A program made the translations under genes and the position numbers. From assembly GCF_015490265.1 (NCBI RefSeq), contig NZ_WFYD01000101.1, forward strand, positions 1-40,059: a stretch of 40,059 nucleotides of DNA, in the 5' to 3' direction. The notes below the pieces were generated by a model, which saw only the letters and a program-made list of their open reading frames with translations, was not told the DNA's origin and searched no databases. This document shows positions 1 through 7,946 of this stretch, in pieces. This DNA comes from Sulfurivirga sp. GTDB lineage: Bacteria > Pseudomonadota > Gammaproteobacteria > Thiomicrospirales > Thiomicrospiraceae. Positions within the stretch are counted from its first letter, which is position 1; every line of letters begins with the position of its first letter.

Positions 1-1
1 G

Positions 2-37
2 CCCCCTCCGCCGCCGCCACCGGGCTACGGTCGCTGA
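2..37 (+). CDS. C-terminal end of an unknown proline-rich protein (partial)
   Basis: Reading from base 2 gives seven prolines followed by Gly-Tyr-Gly-Arg and a TGA stop at 35-37, just ahead of a strong terminator. The short run, the stop position and the following hairpin suggest the tail of a plus-strand gene that begins outside the window. Too little is visible to assign a family, and the other two frames cannot be excluded. Confidence 0.35.
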   Translation, partial: PPPPPPPGYGR

Positions 38-57
38 GCGGCATCCATTTGAAAGCG

Positions 58-87
58 AAAAGCCCCGGCTGTCAGCCGGGGCTTTTT
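58..87. terminator. Bidirectional rho-independent terminator
   Basis: A perfect 13-bp stem (58-70 paired with 74-86) has a three-base loop, an A run on the left and a T run on the right. It can end transcription in both directions, serving the plus-strand gene that ends at 37 and the minus-strand PilZ gene that ends at 110. Confidence 0.9.
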
Positions 88-109
88 CATGTCTGGCATC
101 TTTGGGTGC

Positions 110-457
110 TCAGTGGGTGCGGGTCAGATGTTCCACGACGGTTACATAATCCTGTGGTGGTTGCTTGAGCTGCACGCCGATGTGATAACCGTTTTCCATG
201 GTGTCGATGCAGTGGGCGACAAAGCCCTCCAGGTCATAGTCATGGTAACGGTGGTCTTCCGGGTCTTCCAGTTCCAGATGCACGGCCAGCGGCGCCCCCG
301 GGGGCAGCGGCTTTTCGGCGAAGAAGCCGACGCCGTTGAAGCTCACGTCCGAGGTGGTGCCGAATACTTTCTCTTGCGAAGGAACCTCGGCCAGAATGGA
401 GTGGTTGACCGGGATGCGCGGGGCGCTGCGGCGTTCCTGAATCTGAGTCTGTGCCAT
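110..457 (-). CDS. PilZ domain protein (c-di-GMP receptor)
   Basis: This 115-residue protein is essentially a single PilZ domain. The N-terminal arginine motif (QERRSAPR, about residues 7-14) and the downstream DVSFNGVGF (about 38-46) correspond to the RxxxR and D/NxSxxG signatures that bind cyclic di-GMP. There is no signal peptide or membrane segment, so it should be cytosolic. An AGGAG-type ribosome site lies upstream of the ATG. It lies downstream of tRNA-Leu on the same strand and ends at the bidirectional terminator. Stand-alone PilZ proteins act as c-di-GMP-dependent adaptors; the partner cannot be told from the sequence. Other c-di-GMP proteins occur elsewhere in the window. Confidence 0.88.
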   Translation of the reverse strand: MAQTQIQERRSAPRIPVNHSILAEVPSQEKVFGTTSDVSFNGVGFFAEKPLPPGAPLAVHLELEDPEDHRYHDYDLEGFVAHCIDTMENGYHIGVQLKQPPQDYVTVVEHLTRTH

Positions 458-558
458 GACGGTGGCCTTCTCCTGAAAAGCGAATAAACAGGTATCTGTG
501 ACTTTTGGGAAAGCCTATACAAAAAGCTGATGGGAAACAAGAGAGAAATGGAGGGAGT

Positions 559-645
559 TGGTGCGGATGGTGAGAGTCGAACTCACACGGGTTTTACCCC
601 ACAGAGACCTGAACCCTGCGCGTCTACCAGTTCCGCCACATCCGC
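559..645 (-). tRNA. tRNA-Leu (anticodon CAG)
   Basis: On the minus strand a 7-bp acceptor stem (GCGGATG paired with CATCCGC), an A discriminator and an encoded CCA (559-561) frame an 87-nt tRNA. The anticodon loop reads TTCAGGT, giving anticodon CAG, which decodes CUG. A long variable arm, as in class II leucine tRNAs, follows. The TGGTAGACGCGC D-arm and the GTTCGAC T-loop are typical of bacterial tRNA-Leu. CUG is heavily used in the neighbouring genes, as expected in a GC-rich genome. Confidence 0.96.
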
Positions 646-665
646 ACACTGGTGAGATGCCGCGT

Positions 666-693
666 ATTATACTTGCCGAATTGAGCTTGTAAA
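666..693 (-). promoter_or_regulatory. Sigma-70 promoter of tRNA-Leu
   Basis: On the minus strand TTTACA (693-688) and TATAAT (671-666) are separated by 16 bp. Transcription would start about 15 nt ahead of the mature tRNA. The sequence just after the -10 is GC-rich, as in stringently controlled stable-RNA promoters; that regulation is inference. Confidence 0.75.
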
Positions 694-711
694 CCCCTTG
701 GGAGACAAAAA

Positions 712-1242
712 ATGGCGCTGGAAGCATATGAGGACGTGATGCCCATTGTGGCGGCTTCCGCCTGGGTGCATGAGGCGGCCACGGTCATCGGACGCTGCAC
801 GCTGGGCGATGAGGTGAGCGTGTGGCCGGGGGCGGTGCTGCGCGGAGATGTGAACACCATTGAGATCGGGGCGCGCAGCAATATTCAGGATGGCACCGTG
901 GTGCACGTGACCCACGAGAGCGAGGTGACCCGGGGCGCGGCCACCGTGGTGGGCAAGGATGTCACCGTGGGGCATCGGGCGGTGCTGCACGGCTGTACCA
1001 TCGGAGATCGCTGTCTGGTAGGCATGGGGGCCATCGTGCTGGACGGTGCCGTGGTGGAGCCGGAGGTGATGATCGGCGCCGGTGCGCTGGTGCCGCCCGG
1101 CAAGCGGCTGGAAAGCGGCTGGCTCTATGTGGGCACGCCGGCAAAGCCGGTGCGCCGTCTCACCGATGAGGAACGCGCTTTCTTTTCCTATTCCGCACGC
1201 CATTATGTGGAACTGATGCGGCGCTATCGCGACAAGAACTGA
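712..1242 (+). CDS. Gamma-class carbonic anhydrase family protein (YrdA-like)
   Basis: The 176-residue protein is a left-handed beta-helix made of hexapeptide repeats. The three zinc-ligand histidines of gamma carbonic anhydrases are present: H65 (in VVHVTH), H88 (in VTVGH) and H93 (in VLHGC). The family trimerises and places a metal at the subunit interface. Many YrdA/CaiE-type members show little or no carbonic anhydrase activity, so activity is uncertain. A GGGAGA ribosome site precedes the ATG. The gene stands alone, divergent from tRNA-Leu, and is followed by a 360-bp region containing short repeats. Length is normal for the family. Confidence 0.9.
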   Translation: MALEAYEDVMPIVAASAWVHEAATVIGRCTLGDEVSVWPGAVLRGDVNTIEIGARSNIQDGTVVHVTHESEVTRGAATVVGKDVTVGHRAVLHGCTIGDRCLVGMGAIVLDGAVVEPEVMIGAGALVPPGKRLESGWLYVGTPAKPVRRLTDEERAFFSYSARHYVELMRRYRDKN

Positions 1243-1257
1243 CCTGTGTTTTGCCAT

Positions 1258-1277
1258 GGGGTCTCCCCCATTTTTGC
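1258..1277 (-). repeat. Dispersed repeat, copy 1 (core CAAAAATGGGGGAGACCCC)
   Basis: The minus strand reads GCAAAAATGGGGGAGACCCC, identical over 20 bases to the copy at 12527-12546. Its 3' part GGGGAGACCCC is a near-palindrome able to form a small hairpin. It begins 16 bases after the stop codon of the carbonic anhydrase gene. Confidence 0.85.
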
Positions 1278-1362
1278 GGTGCGCCGTGCCGGCTCGGCTC
1301 GGATGTGTCCTGAAAAAATCCCGATCTGGCCATGTATGAGGCAAGAGATGCCTGTTTTTGAC

Positions 1363-1380
1363 GGGGTCTCCCCTGATTTT
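1363..1380 (-). repeat. Dispersed repeat, copy 2 (diverged)
   Basis: The plus strand has ACGGGGTCTCCCC (1361-1373), the same palindromic core and flank as copies 3 and 5, but continues with TGATTTT in place of CATTTTTG. It lies 85 bp from copy 1 in the same orientation. Confidence 0.65.
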
Positions 1381-1430
1381 ACAGACTCCGCTTCCGCCCG
1401 CACCTTGATGGAGCAGGAAAATCAGGGGAG
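1368..1430. repeat. 13-bp inverted repeat overlapping repeat copy 2
   Basis: CTCCCCTGATTTT at 1368-1380 is followed, after 37 bases, by its exact reverse complement AAAATCAGGGGAG at 1418-1430. The left arm uses the last bases of the dispersed repeat. The structure could be a folded RNA or the ends of a tiny decayed element; neither can be settled from one copy. Confidence 0.75.
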
Positions 1431-1574
1431 AGGAAGGCGTTCAGGCGCAAAAGGCGCCGAAAAGTATCTTCTCTCACAGCCTCGAGGAGGTTCGGCGGTC
1501 GTGCGGTGGGAGGAGGTGAGCAAGAGTCACGTTCTGAAGATGTCAGGCAGCGGCTGCTTCTTGCTTGGGAAATG

Positions 1575-1596
1575 AAAAGCCCGCCGAAAGGCGGGC
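1575..1596 (-). terminator. Rho-independent terminator of the lap-type operon
   Basis: On the minus strand a 7-bp GC stem (GCCCGCC/GGCGGGC, 1579-1585 and 1590-1596) with a 4-base loop is followed by TTTTC. It starts 7 bases after the stop codon of the last cassette gene (1604-1606). Confidence 0.85.
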
Positions 1597-1603
1597 GGGT
1601 GGG

Positions 1604-2464
1604 TCATTTGTCGTCCGGTTTCGGACAGCGGCCCGGGTGGGGTGTGTAGCCGTGCATCTCCTGCGGCAGGGCGGGGGAGGCCTCGGACGGCAGCTTGTCC
1701 ATGGGCACCACCTTCAGGACGATGCGGCGGTTCTGTGCGCGGCCGCTGCGGGTAGCGTTGTCGGCCACCGGCCGGCTTTCACCATACCCGATGATGAACA
1801 GGTTTTCCGCCTTGTCGCCCAGCACCCGTTCGATCTCGGCGCGCACGGCTTCGGCCCGGTTCCATGAAAGCCTGAGGTTGTCATCCCGGCAGCCGACCGC
1901 GTCGGTGTGGCCTTCCACCAGCAGGGCGGTGTTCTCGTCACGGTCCTTGAGCCGGTAGAGGGCGTCGTCCACCTGCTTCTGCTGGGCCTGTGTCAGCGTA
2001 AAGCCGGCGGTGGGGAAGGTCAGGCGCAGCACGGCGCGGCTCTGGGGCGTGCAGCCATAGCGGTTGACCTTCTGTCCGGCGGGCGTCGCCGGGCAGCGGT
2101 CATCGGCGTCGGCCACGCCGTCATGATCGCTGTCCAGCTGGCACCCGTGACTGTCCACCTTGCGCCCTTTAGGGGTGTTGGGGCACTGGTCGAGGCGGTC
2201 GTTGATGCCGTCACCGTCCTGATCGCCGACACAGCCCAGCTCGTCCACCTGATCCGGGTGGACGGAGTTGGGGCACAGGTCGATCATGTCAGGTACGCCG
2301 TCCTGATCCAGATCGGCATAGGTACGGTCCACCTTCTCCGGTGTCTGGGCCTGCCAGAAAGTGGTCTTCTGGGCAGGATTGACCGGTTCGTGGGCCTGTC
2401 CGGCCTGAGCGGTAATTCCGGCCAGCAGCAGCGGCAGGGCGGTCAGCAGGCGAGTCGCTTTCAT
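1604..2464 (-). CDS. OmpA-family outer membrane protein with calcium-binding (TSP3) repeats, paralog 1
   Basis: The 286-residue protein starts with a Sec signal peptide (MKATRLLTALPLLLAGITAQA). Residues ~50-135 carry repeated D-x-D-x-D-G acidic motifs (DLDQDGVPD, DQDGDGIND, DSDHDGVAD), the calcium-binding thrombospondin type 3 pattern. The C-terminal ~140 residues form an OmpA-like peptidoglycan-binding domain (EGHTDAVGC, GYGESRP, NRRI). A cysteine-rich tail ends in GYTPHPGRCPKP. There is no beta-barrel, so it should be periplasmic, linking wall and outer membrane. GGGAGG precedes the ATG. It is the last gene of the secretion cassette, 11 bp after tolC, and is clearly paralogous to the first gene (10556-11410). 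A role in bracing the adhesin exporter is inference. Confidence 0.88.
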   Translation of the reverse strand: MKATRLLTALPLLLAGITAQAGQAHEPVNPAQKTTFWQAQTPEKVDRTYADLDQDGVPDMIDLCPNSVHPDQVDELGCVGDQDGDGINDRLDQCPNTPKGRKVDSHGCQLDSDHDGVADADDRCPATPAGQKVNRYGCTPQSRAVLRLTFPTAGFTLTQAQQKQVDDALYRLKDRDENTALLVEGHTDAVGCRDDNLRLSWNRAEAVRAEIERVLGDKAENLFIIGYGESRPVADNATRSGRAQNRRIVLKVVPMDKLPSEASPALPQEMHGYTPHPGRCPKPDDK

Positions 2465-2475
2465 GTCCGCCTCCC

Positions 2476-3816
2476 TTACTGTTCGTGGTATTCACGTTCA
2501 TTGCGGGCCAGATCGAGCTTGACGCCCAGATCTTCCAGCAGACGACCCAGACCTTCCAGCACGCGGTAGCGGGCTGTGAGCAGGTCGTACCGGGCGTTGG
2601 TCATCTCCACCAGCGCGCGGTTGTATTCGCTTTCGGTGTTGAGCACATCCAGCAGGGAACGACGTCCGAGGGAGAATTGCTTGCGATAGCCAAGCAGTGT
2701 GCGACGGGTCAGGGTGATGTGCTTTTCCAGATAGCTCATCTGGTTCTCGGCCATGTTCATGGCGTTCCATGAAAAACGCAGGCTCTCCATGACTTCCCGC
2801 CGGGCGCTGTTGCGGATTTCAGTGGCCTGCTGGTAGAGGGCGGCGGTGCTGTCCACCTGTGCCTTGTCTCCGCCACCGTTGTAGAGGTTGTAGCGCAGGC
2901 GCAGCATGGCCTGCAGGTTTTCGTTGCTGCCCTTGATGCCGTTGATATCCTCGTTCCAGCTGCGGGACAGTTCGGCGTCCACCCGCGGGTAGTAGGCGGA
3001 TTTGCGGGTCAGATACTGGGCCTTGGCCTCGGCCACGTCGGCATAGGCTGCCCGCAGCGTGGGGTGCTCCAGCAGGGCGATGGACATGGCCGTTTCCAGA
3101 TCGGGCGGCAGGTCATGGAGGTCGAATTCGGGCAGGACCATCTGGTTGGGCGCTTCATGGCCCACCATGCGATGGTAGCGGGCGCGGGCGTCAGCCAGCT
3201 TGGACTGCTGGGCCACCAGATTGGACTCCGCCAGCGCCAGACGCGCCTTGGCCTGGTCCAGCTCCACTTCATCGCTCAGTCCGCTGTCGAAGCGCAGCTG
3301 GATCTGCTGCAGGATCTGGCGGTGGGTCTGGATGTTCTGCCTGGCGATCTTGACCAGTTCCTGATAGCGCATGACTTCCAGCCAGGCGCGCACGGTATCC
3401 AGCGCCACTTTCTGGGCGGCGGCTTCCACTTGCAGGGCCTGAGCGTCCCGGCGGGCCTTGAGGCGCTCCACATTGTGGGTGTCGAACCAGCCGTGGAACA
3501 GGTTCTGTGTCAGGCGCAGAGAGAGTTCCCGCCGGGTGAGGCCGTCGCCCATGGTGTCGGCTATGCTGTTCTTGACCTCCTCATAGCCAATGCCAGCGTT
3601 GAGATCCACCTTGGGATAGAAACCAGCCTCACCCTGTCGCACGTCGAAGCGATAGCTTCGCCACAGGGCAATCTCCTTGCGCACCTCGGGGTTAGTGTAG
3701 ACCACATTCTGCACCACGTCCTTGAGCGTCTGCGCCTGGGCGGAGAGGGTGACGCACAGGCCCAGTACAAGGCATGCGCCAAGTCTGAAAAGGGGATTTC
3801 GCACGCTGTTTTTCAT
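2476..3816 (-). CDS. lapE: TolC-family outer membrane channel of type I secretion (LapE-like)
   Basis: The product (446 residues) has a signal peptide ending near AQAQ and two long helical repeats typical of outer membrane efflux proteins; conserved patterns include GLSDEVELDQAKARLALAESNL and a mirrored half near SLGRRSLLDVLNTESEYNRA. It would form the trimeric channel-tunnel that completes a type I exporter with the ABC protein and membrane fusion protein upstream. The ATG at 3816 is chosen because GGGAAAGG sits five bases before it, whereas the GTG at 3822 lacks a spaced site. It begins 2 bp after the luxR-type stop codon, so the two are coupled. Confidence 0.9.
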   Translation of the reverse strand: MKNSVRNPLFRLGACLVLGLCVTLSAQAQTLKDVVQNVVYTNPEVRKEIALWRSYRFDVRQGEAGFYPKVDLNAGIGYEEVKNSIADTMGDGLTRRELSLRLTQNLFHGWFDTHNVERLKARRDAQALQVEAAAQKVALDTVRAWLEVMRYQELVKIARQNIQTHRQILQQIQLRFDSGLSDEVELDQAKARLALAESNLVAQQSKLADARARYHRMVGHEAPNQMVLPEFDLHDLPPDLETAMSIALLEHPTLRAAYADVAEAKAQYLTRKSAYYPRVDAELSRSWNEDINGIKGSNENLQAMLRLRYNLYNGGGDKAQVDSTAALYQQATEIRNSARREVMESLRFSWNAMNMAENQMSYLEKHITLTRRTLLGYRKQFSLGRRSLLDVLNTESEYNRALVEMTNARYDLLTARYRVLEGLGRLLEDLGVKLDLARNEREYHEQ

Positions 3817-3818
3817 GT

Positions 3819-4406
3819 TCACCTTTCCCTGAGTTTGAGAATGAGGCTGGTTCTGTCTCGAACCCCAAATTTGTCGTATATATGCTTCAAATGCGTTTTG
3901 ACGGTATTCTCGCTGATGTGCAGCCGGTTTGCAATTTCCCGGTTGGTGGCGCCGGTGGCCAGTTCGGTCACGATGGCGCGCTCCCGCTCGGTCAGGGTCT
4001 CGGGCAGGTGGTCAGCCACACCCTTGCCGGCGCTGCGGGTGAGCGCCCGCAGGGTCTCCATGTTGAGCCAGACCTGACCGCGCCGAAGGGCGGTCAGCGC
4101 TGCCATGATCCGCTCCGGATGAGCCAGGGCGTGCAGGTAGCCGGCGGCACCGGCCTGCACGGCGGAAAGTGCCTGCACGGCATCAGGCCGGCGGCTGATG
4201 ACCAGCACCGGCTGCACGCTGTGGGACAGCGTTTGCATGGCCGAAGCGGGCAGATCCGTACCCGGTGGTATTTCAAGGATCTGCACCTGTGCACGGGCGC
4301 AGTCATCCAGCAGTGCGTCGCCCAGGATATTGCGCCAGTAGCGCGCCACTGCTTCGCTGAGGAAGTTGGCGCATGCCATGGGCGTATCAACCTTCTCTGA
4401 GTGCAT
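3819..4406 (-). CDS. LuxR-type transcriptional regulator with a degenerate receiver-like domain
   Basis: Up to 195 residues. The C-terminus is a clear LuxR/FixJ HTH (LTERERAIVTELATGATNREIANRLHISENTVKTHLKHIY). The N-terminal half has receiver-like pieces (PVLVISRRPDA, AGAAGYLHAL), but the place expected for the phosphoacceptor aspartate reads ILEIPPG and the N-terminal acidic pair is absent, so it is probably not controlled by phosphorylation. The start could be 4406, overlapping lapC by 20 bp, or ATG at 4379 with GAGAAGG upstream. Position between lapC and tolC suggests local control of the exporter or adhesin. Genes of this type accompany LapBCE clusters elsewhere; the target is unknown. Confidence 0.85.
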   Translation of the reverse strand: MHSEKVDTPMACANFLSEAVARYWRNILGDALLDDCARAQVQILEIPPGTDLPASAMQTLSHSVQPVLVISRRPDAVQALSAVQAGAAGYLHALAHPERIMAALTALRRGQVWLNMETLRALTRSAGKGVADHLPETLTERERAIVTELATGATNREIANRLHISENTVKTHLKHIYDKFGVRDRTSLILKLRER

Positions 4407-5772
4407 TGGCCTTCGCCTTGATGATGGGTTTGAGCAGATAGTGCAGTACCGTCTGCCGACCTGTAATGATGTCCACGGTGGCAGTCATGCCCGGCAGCAG
4501 GGGCAGGGGATGTTCCTTTGAGCCCAGGTAGCTGCGGTTGGTGCGGATGCGCACCAGGTAGAAGCTGTGCCCCTCGTCGTCGGTGATGGTGTCGGCGCTG
4601 ATGTTGTCCACCACGCCTTCGAGGCTGCCATAGATGGAGAAGTCATAGGCGGAGAACTTGACCCTTGCCTTCTGGCCTACGCGCAGGAAACCCACATCCT
4701 TGGGCGAGATGCGCGCCTCAACGATGAGTGCGTCGTCTTCGGGCACGATCTCCACCACCGGATCACCCGGCTTGATGACGCCGCCGACGGTGGTGACCAG
4801 CACCCGCTTGACGATGCCGCGTACGGGGCTGCGCAGCTCGGTGCGCTGCACCCGATCCCTGAGGGCCGCCTGGGTCTGCTCCAGCGCCGCCAGTTTGGCC
4901 AGCGCTTCGGTGAGCTTTTCATGGGCCTCGTTGCGGAAGGCCTGCTCCTTGGCCTTGAGCTTTTCCTTCGCCTCGGCCACTTCCGCCTGCAGGCGCGGAA
5001 TGTCGTTCTTGAGGCTTTCTATCTTGGCGCGCATCTGGCTGGCCTCGCGGCGCAGCTTGAGCAGGTCCACCTCCGAGGCGTAGCCACGGCGCACCAGCGG
5101 CTCGTTGATGCGCAGCTCCTTCTGGATGAGGCGGTAGCTGGCCTGCAGTTCCCGCAGCTGGTCACGGGCGTCCTTCAGTTCCAGCTCTTTCTGGCGGATC
5201 TGCGACTGGAGGATCTGTTTTTCCGTCTCCAGCTGTTCCTTGTGCTTGCGATAGAGGGTGATCTCATTGCGGTAGATGGCTTCCAGCGCAGGGTCGTTCT
5301 TCGGAATGGTCAGTTCGAGCGGTTTGCCGCTGGCTTCCGCCTCCAGACGGGCGATCTGGGCGCGCAGGGCCTCCTGCTTGACCCGGTTTTCACCGAAGGT
5401 GCTGGCGAACTGGGTGGCGTCCAGCCGCAGCAGCACCTGGCCCTTCTCCACCGTGTCGCCCGCCTTGACCAGAATCTCGCGCACGATGCCGCCCTCCAGG
5501 CTCTGCACGACCTGCAGCTTGGAGGAGGGGATCACCTTGCCCTCGCCGCGCACCAGCACGTCCAGTTCAGCCCAGTTGGCCCACAGCAGGAAGGTGGTCA
5601 CCAGCCCGAACAGAAGCCATACCAGCAGGTGACTGCGCTCGGTGGGCTTCTCCAGCGTAGCGCGCGCAAGACTGTCCATGAAGTCCAGATCTTCCGGTCG
5701 GGGTGTCGGCATGCCGGCTTCGGGCGTCTGTCCATTCTGCTGGCGCGTGTCCTTCTCTTTCGGCGTGTTCAT
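4387..5772 (-). CDS. lapC: Type I secretion membrane fusion protein, HlyD family (LapC-like)
   Basis: The protein has 461 residues. A short cytosolic N-terminus with DLDFMDSLARATLE precedes one membrane anchor (LLVWLLFGLVTTFLLWANWA, about residues 49-68). A biotinyl-lipoyl-like half-site follows (SLEGGIVREILVKAGDTVEKGQ), then ~190 residues of coiled coil, the second half (LRSPVRGIVKRV) and a HlyD beta-barrel. It bridges the ABC transporter to the TolC channel in the periplasm. The true start is ATG 5772, overlapping the ABC stop codon by ATGA; the longer upstream frame is an antisense-like extension inside the ABC gene. A PxxRPEDLDFM-type leader is common in LapC/LssD exporters of large adhesins. 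Confidence 0.93.
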   Translation of the reverse strand: MNTPKEKDTRQQNGQTPEAGMPTPRPEDLDFMDSLARATLEKPTERSHLLVWLLFGLVTTFLLWANWAELDVLVRGEGKVIPSSKLQVVQSLEGGIVREILVKAGDTVEKGQVLLRLDATQFASTFGENRVKQEALRAQIARLEAEASGKPLELTIPKNDPALEAIYRNEITLYRKHKEQLETEKQILQSQIRQKELELKDARDQLRELQASYRLIQKELRINEPLVRRGYASEVDLLKLRREASQMRAKIESLKNDIPRLQAEVAEAKEKLKAKEQAFRNEAHEKLTEALAKLAALEQTQAALRDRVQRTELRSPVRGIVKRVLVTTVGGVIKPGDPVVEIVPEDDALIVEARISPKDVGFLRVGQKARVKFSAYDFSIYGSLEGVVDNISADTITDDEGHSFYLVRIRTNRSYLGSKEHPLPLLPGMTATVDIITGRQTVLHYLLKPIIKAKANALREG

Positions 5773-7946
5773 GCGTCCTTGCTCCGGCTCTGGGCTTTGA
5801 GCGTTTCCAGCACGATCTCCTTGGCGCCGTCGGCCACCACGCGGCCGCCATCCATGACGATCAGGCGGTCCACCAGCGTCAGCAGCGACATCTTGTGGGT
5901 GACCACGATGGTGGTGCGTCCCTTGAGACGGGGCTTGAGCCGCTGCAGGAAGGCCTGTTCGGTGCGGGCGTCCATGGCGTTGGTGGGCTCGTCCAGCAGG
6001 TAGATGGGCGTGTCCAGCAGCAGGGCGCGCGCCACGGCAATGCTCTGTTTCTGCCCGCCGGACAGGGAGGCGCCGCCCTCGCTGATGTCCAGCGCATAGC
6101 CGGACGGGTGCTGACGGATGAAGTCGTCCACGCCGGCGATGCGCGCGGCTTCCAGCACATGCGCGTCCTCGATGTAGGGCGCGCGGCAGGTGATGTTGTC
6201 CCACACGCTGCCTTTGAACAGCTGGATGTCCTGCGGCACGTAGCTGATGTGGCGGCGCAGCGCGGCCGGGTCGATCTGCTGGAGGTCGATGTCGTCGATG
6301 CGGATCATGCCGTCATCCGGTGGGTAGAGGCCGAGGATGAGTTTCTCGATGGTGCTCTTGCCCGAGCCGATGCGGCCGATGATGCCCACATGCTCACCCG
6401 GCTCGATGACGAAGCTCACCTCACGCAGCGCCGGCTTGCTGTCGCCGGGATAGGTGAAGCTGACCCGCTCGAATTCGATCTTGCCCTTGACGGTGGCCGG
6501 CTGGATGAAGCGTTTGCCCTTGGGGCGCTCCACCGGTTTCCGCATCAGATCGTTGAGCTGATCCAGCGCGGTGCGGGTCTGCAGGTAGCTGGTGACCAGG
6601 TTGGCGAACTGCCCCATGGGGGCGATGGCTCGCTGGCTGAGCATGACGCTGGCGATGAGCGCGCCCATGGACATCTGGTTGTCCTTGATCAGATAGACGC
6701 CTGCCAGCACCACCAGTACGGTGGTGATCTGCTGCATCAGGCCGGTGAAGCGACCGATGTTGCTCTGCATCAGCCGGGCGCGCAGGCTGGTCTGGGCGAT
6801 CTGCCCCACCGCCTGTTCCCATTTCCACTGGCTGTGGGCTTCAAGCCCCAGCGCCTTGATGGTCTCGAGCGAATTGAGCGCTTCGATCAGCACGGCATTT
6901 TTCTGGGCCGAGGCTTCATAGGTGGCCTCCACCGCCCGCTGGATGGGGCGGCGTATCAGCAGGCTGTAGAGCAGAATGACGAGAATGACGATCAGCGGAA
7001 TCAGTGCGATTGGCCCGCCGATGATGAAGATGACGGTGAGAAACAGCGCCACGAAGGGCAGGTCCACCAGCGTGGCGATGGTGCCGGAGGTGAAGAAGCC
7101 GCGGATGGTGTCGAATTCGCGCAGGTGGTTGGCGAACACGCCCACACGGTCCGGACGGGCCGCCATGGTCAGCCCCAGCGTCTGCTCGAACAGCCGCGCG
7201 GACATGATCACGTCTGCCTTCTTGCCGGCCACCTCAAGGAAATAGTTGCGCAGGTATTTCAGCCCGTAGTCGAACAGGTACATGACCGTGACCCCGATGG
7301 CCAGCGTCCACAGGGACTCGACCGCATTGTTGGGCACGATGCGGTCGTAGACATTCATGATGAACAGCGGGTTGGCCAGCACGAACAGGTTAATGACGAT
7401 ACTGGCGACGATCACGTCCCGGTAGATGCGGCGGTTGCGCCACAGGGTGCTCCAGAACCAGTGGCCTTCGCCGGTGACCAGCTCCGGCTTGTGGGTGGCG
7501 CCGGCCACCTGCTCGGTGAACAGGATGACGTAGCCGGCATAGTCCCTTTCCAGCTCGTCCAGTGGCAGATGACGGCGTCCTTCCGGCAGTTCGGGCAGGA
7601 TGACCTCCGCCTCGCCTGCATCATGGTCAATGGCGGTCAGCACCAGCGCATCACCGTTGTTCATCACCAGAATGGCCGGCAGCAGGCGCGGGTTGAGTTC
7701 TCGCAGCGTGCGGCGGCGCACCGCGGCGTGCAGACCAGCCCGGTCGGCGGCGCGCACCAGCAGGTCCGGCGTCAGCGGTTTGTCGTCCAGCGGCAGTCCG
7801 GCAGTAAGCGCCTCCGCCGTCATGGGGCGGCGGTAGAGGCGGGTGATGACCACCAGCGCTCCCAGCAGCGGGTCATGCCGGGCCTGCAGGTCCGCCAGCG
7901 GGTCACCGGTGGGGCTTGGGGCGGCGTCAGCGTTCATGTCGTGCAA
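5769..7946 (-). CDS. lapB: Type I secretion ABC transporter with C39-like domain (LapB/LssB-like)
   Basis: 725 residues in three parts. The N-terminal C39-like domain (about 20-150) lacks the catalytic cysteine (HDPLLGAL where a peptidase has DCG), so it docks substrate and does not cleave it. The transmembrane domain spans about 175-450. The nucleotide-binding domain has Walker A GRIGSGKST, signature LSGGQKQS, Walker B IYLLDEPT and switch histidine VVTHK. Such exporters secrete RTX-type giant adhesins with uncleaved C-terminal signals. The start is 7946 or ATG 7937, in both cases overlapping the lapD-like stop. It ends in a 4-bp overlap with lapC. Confidence 0.94.
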   Translation of the reverse strand: MHDMNADAAPSPTGDPLADLQARHDPLLGALVVITRLYRRPMTAEALTAGLPLDDKPLTPDLLVRAADRAGLHAAVRRRTLRELNPRLLPAILVMNNGDALVLTAIDHDAGEAEVILPELPEGRRHLPLDELERDYAGYVILFTEQVAGATHKPELVTGEGHWFWSTLWRNRRIYRDVIVASIVINLFVLANPLFIMNVYDRIVPNNAVESLWTLAIGVTVMYLFDYGLKYLRNYFLEVAGKKADVIMSARLFEQTLGLTMAARPDRVGVFANHLREFDTIRGFFTSGTIATLVDLPFVALFLTVIFIIGGPIALIPLIVILVILLYSLLIRRPIQRAVEATYEASAQKNAVLIEALNSLETIKALGLEAHSQWKWEQAVGQIAQTSLRARLMQSNIGRFTGLMQQITTVLVVLAGVYLIKDNQMSMGALIASVMLSQRAIAPMGQFANLVTSYLQTRTALDQLNDLMRKPVERPKGKRFIQPATVKGKIEFERVSFTYPGDSKPALREVSFVIEPGEHVGIIGRIGSGKSTIEKLILGLYPPDDGMIRIDDIDLQQIDPAALRRHISYVPQDIQLFKGSVWDNITCRAPYIEDAHVLEAARIAGVDDFIRQHPSGYALDISEGGASLSGGQKQSIAVARALLLDTPIYLLDEPTNAMDARTEQAFLQRLKPRLKGRTTIVVTHKMSLLTLVDRLIVMDGGRVVADGAKEIVLETLKAQSRSKDA

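Larger units (their letters stand above)
1243..1570. other. Intergenic region with two dispersed repeat copies
   Basis: No convincing gene lies here. The region holds a full copy (1258-1277) and a partial copy (1363-1380) of the dispersed GGGGTCTCCCC repeat, a 13-bp inverted repeat, and a weak hairpin at 1339-1353 (AGGCA, loop, TGCCT) followed by five T, which may end the carbonic anhydrase transcript. An open frame of 109 codons across it has no family features, and part of it is just translated repeat. Confidence 0.6.

Noticed and set aside
1246-1575. 109-codon open frame after the carbonic anhydrase gene
   Set aside because: No ribosome site or family features, and parts (GVSPIFA, GVSPDF) are translated repeat copies.
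3064-4077. Long plus-strand open frame opposite tolC and luxR
   Set aside because: It is an antisense shadow caused by GC-rich codon bias. Similar long frames lie opposite lapB (5703-7958), glnA (18398-19795), nrdA (32748-34142), the aminotransferase and uvrB.
5773-6204. N-terminal extension of the lapC frame
   Set aside because: It lies wholly within the lapB coding region, is Arg/His/Gly-rich shadow sequence, and the ATGA overlap start at 5772 fits the family length.
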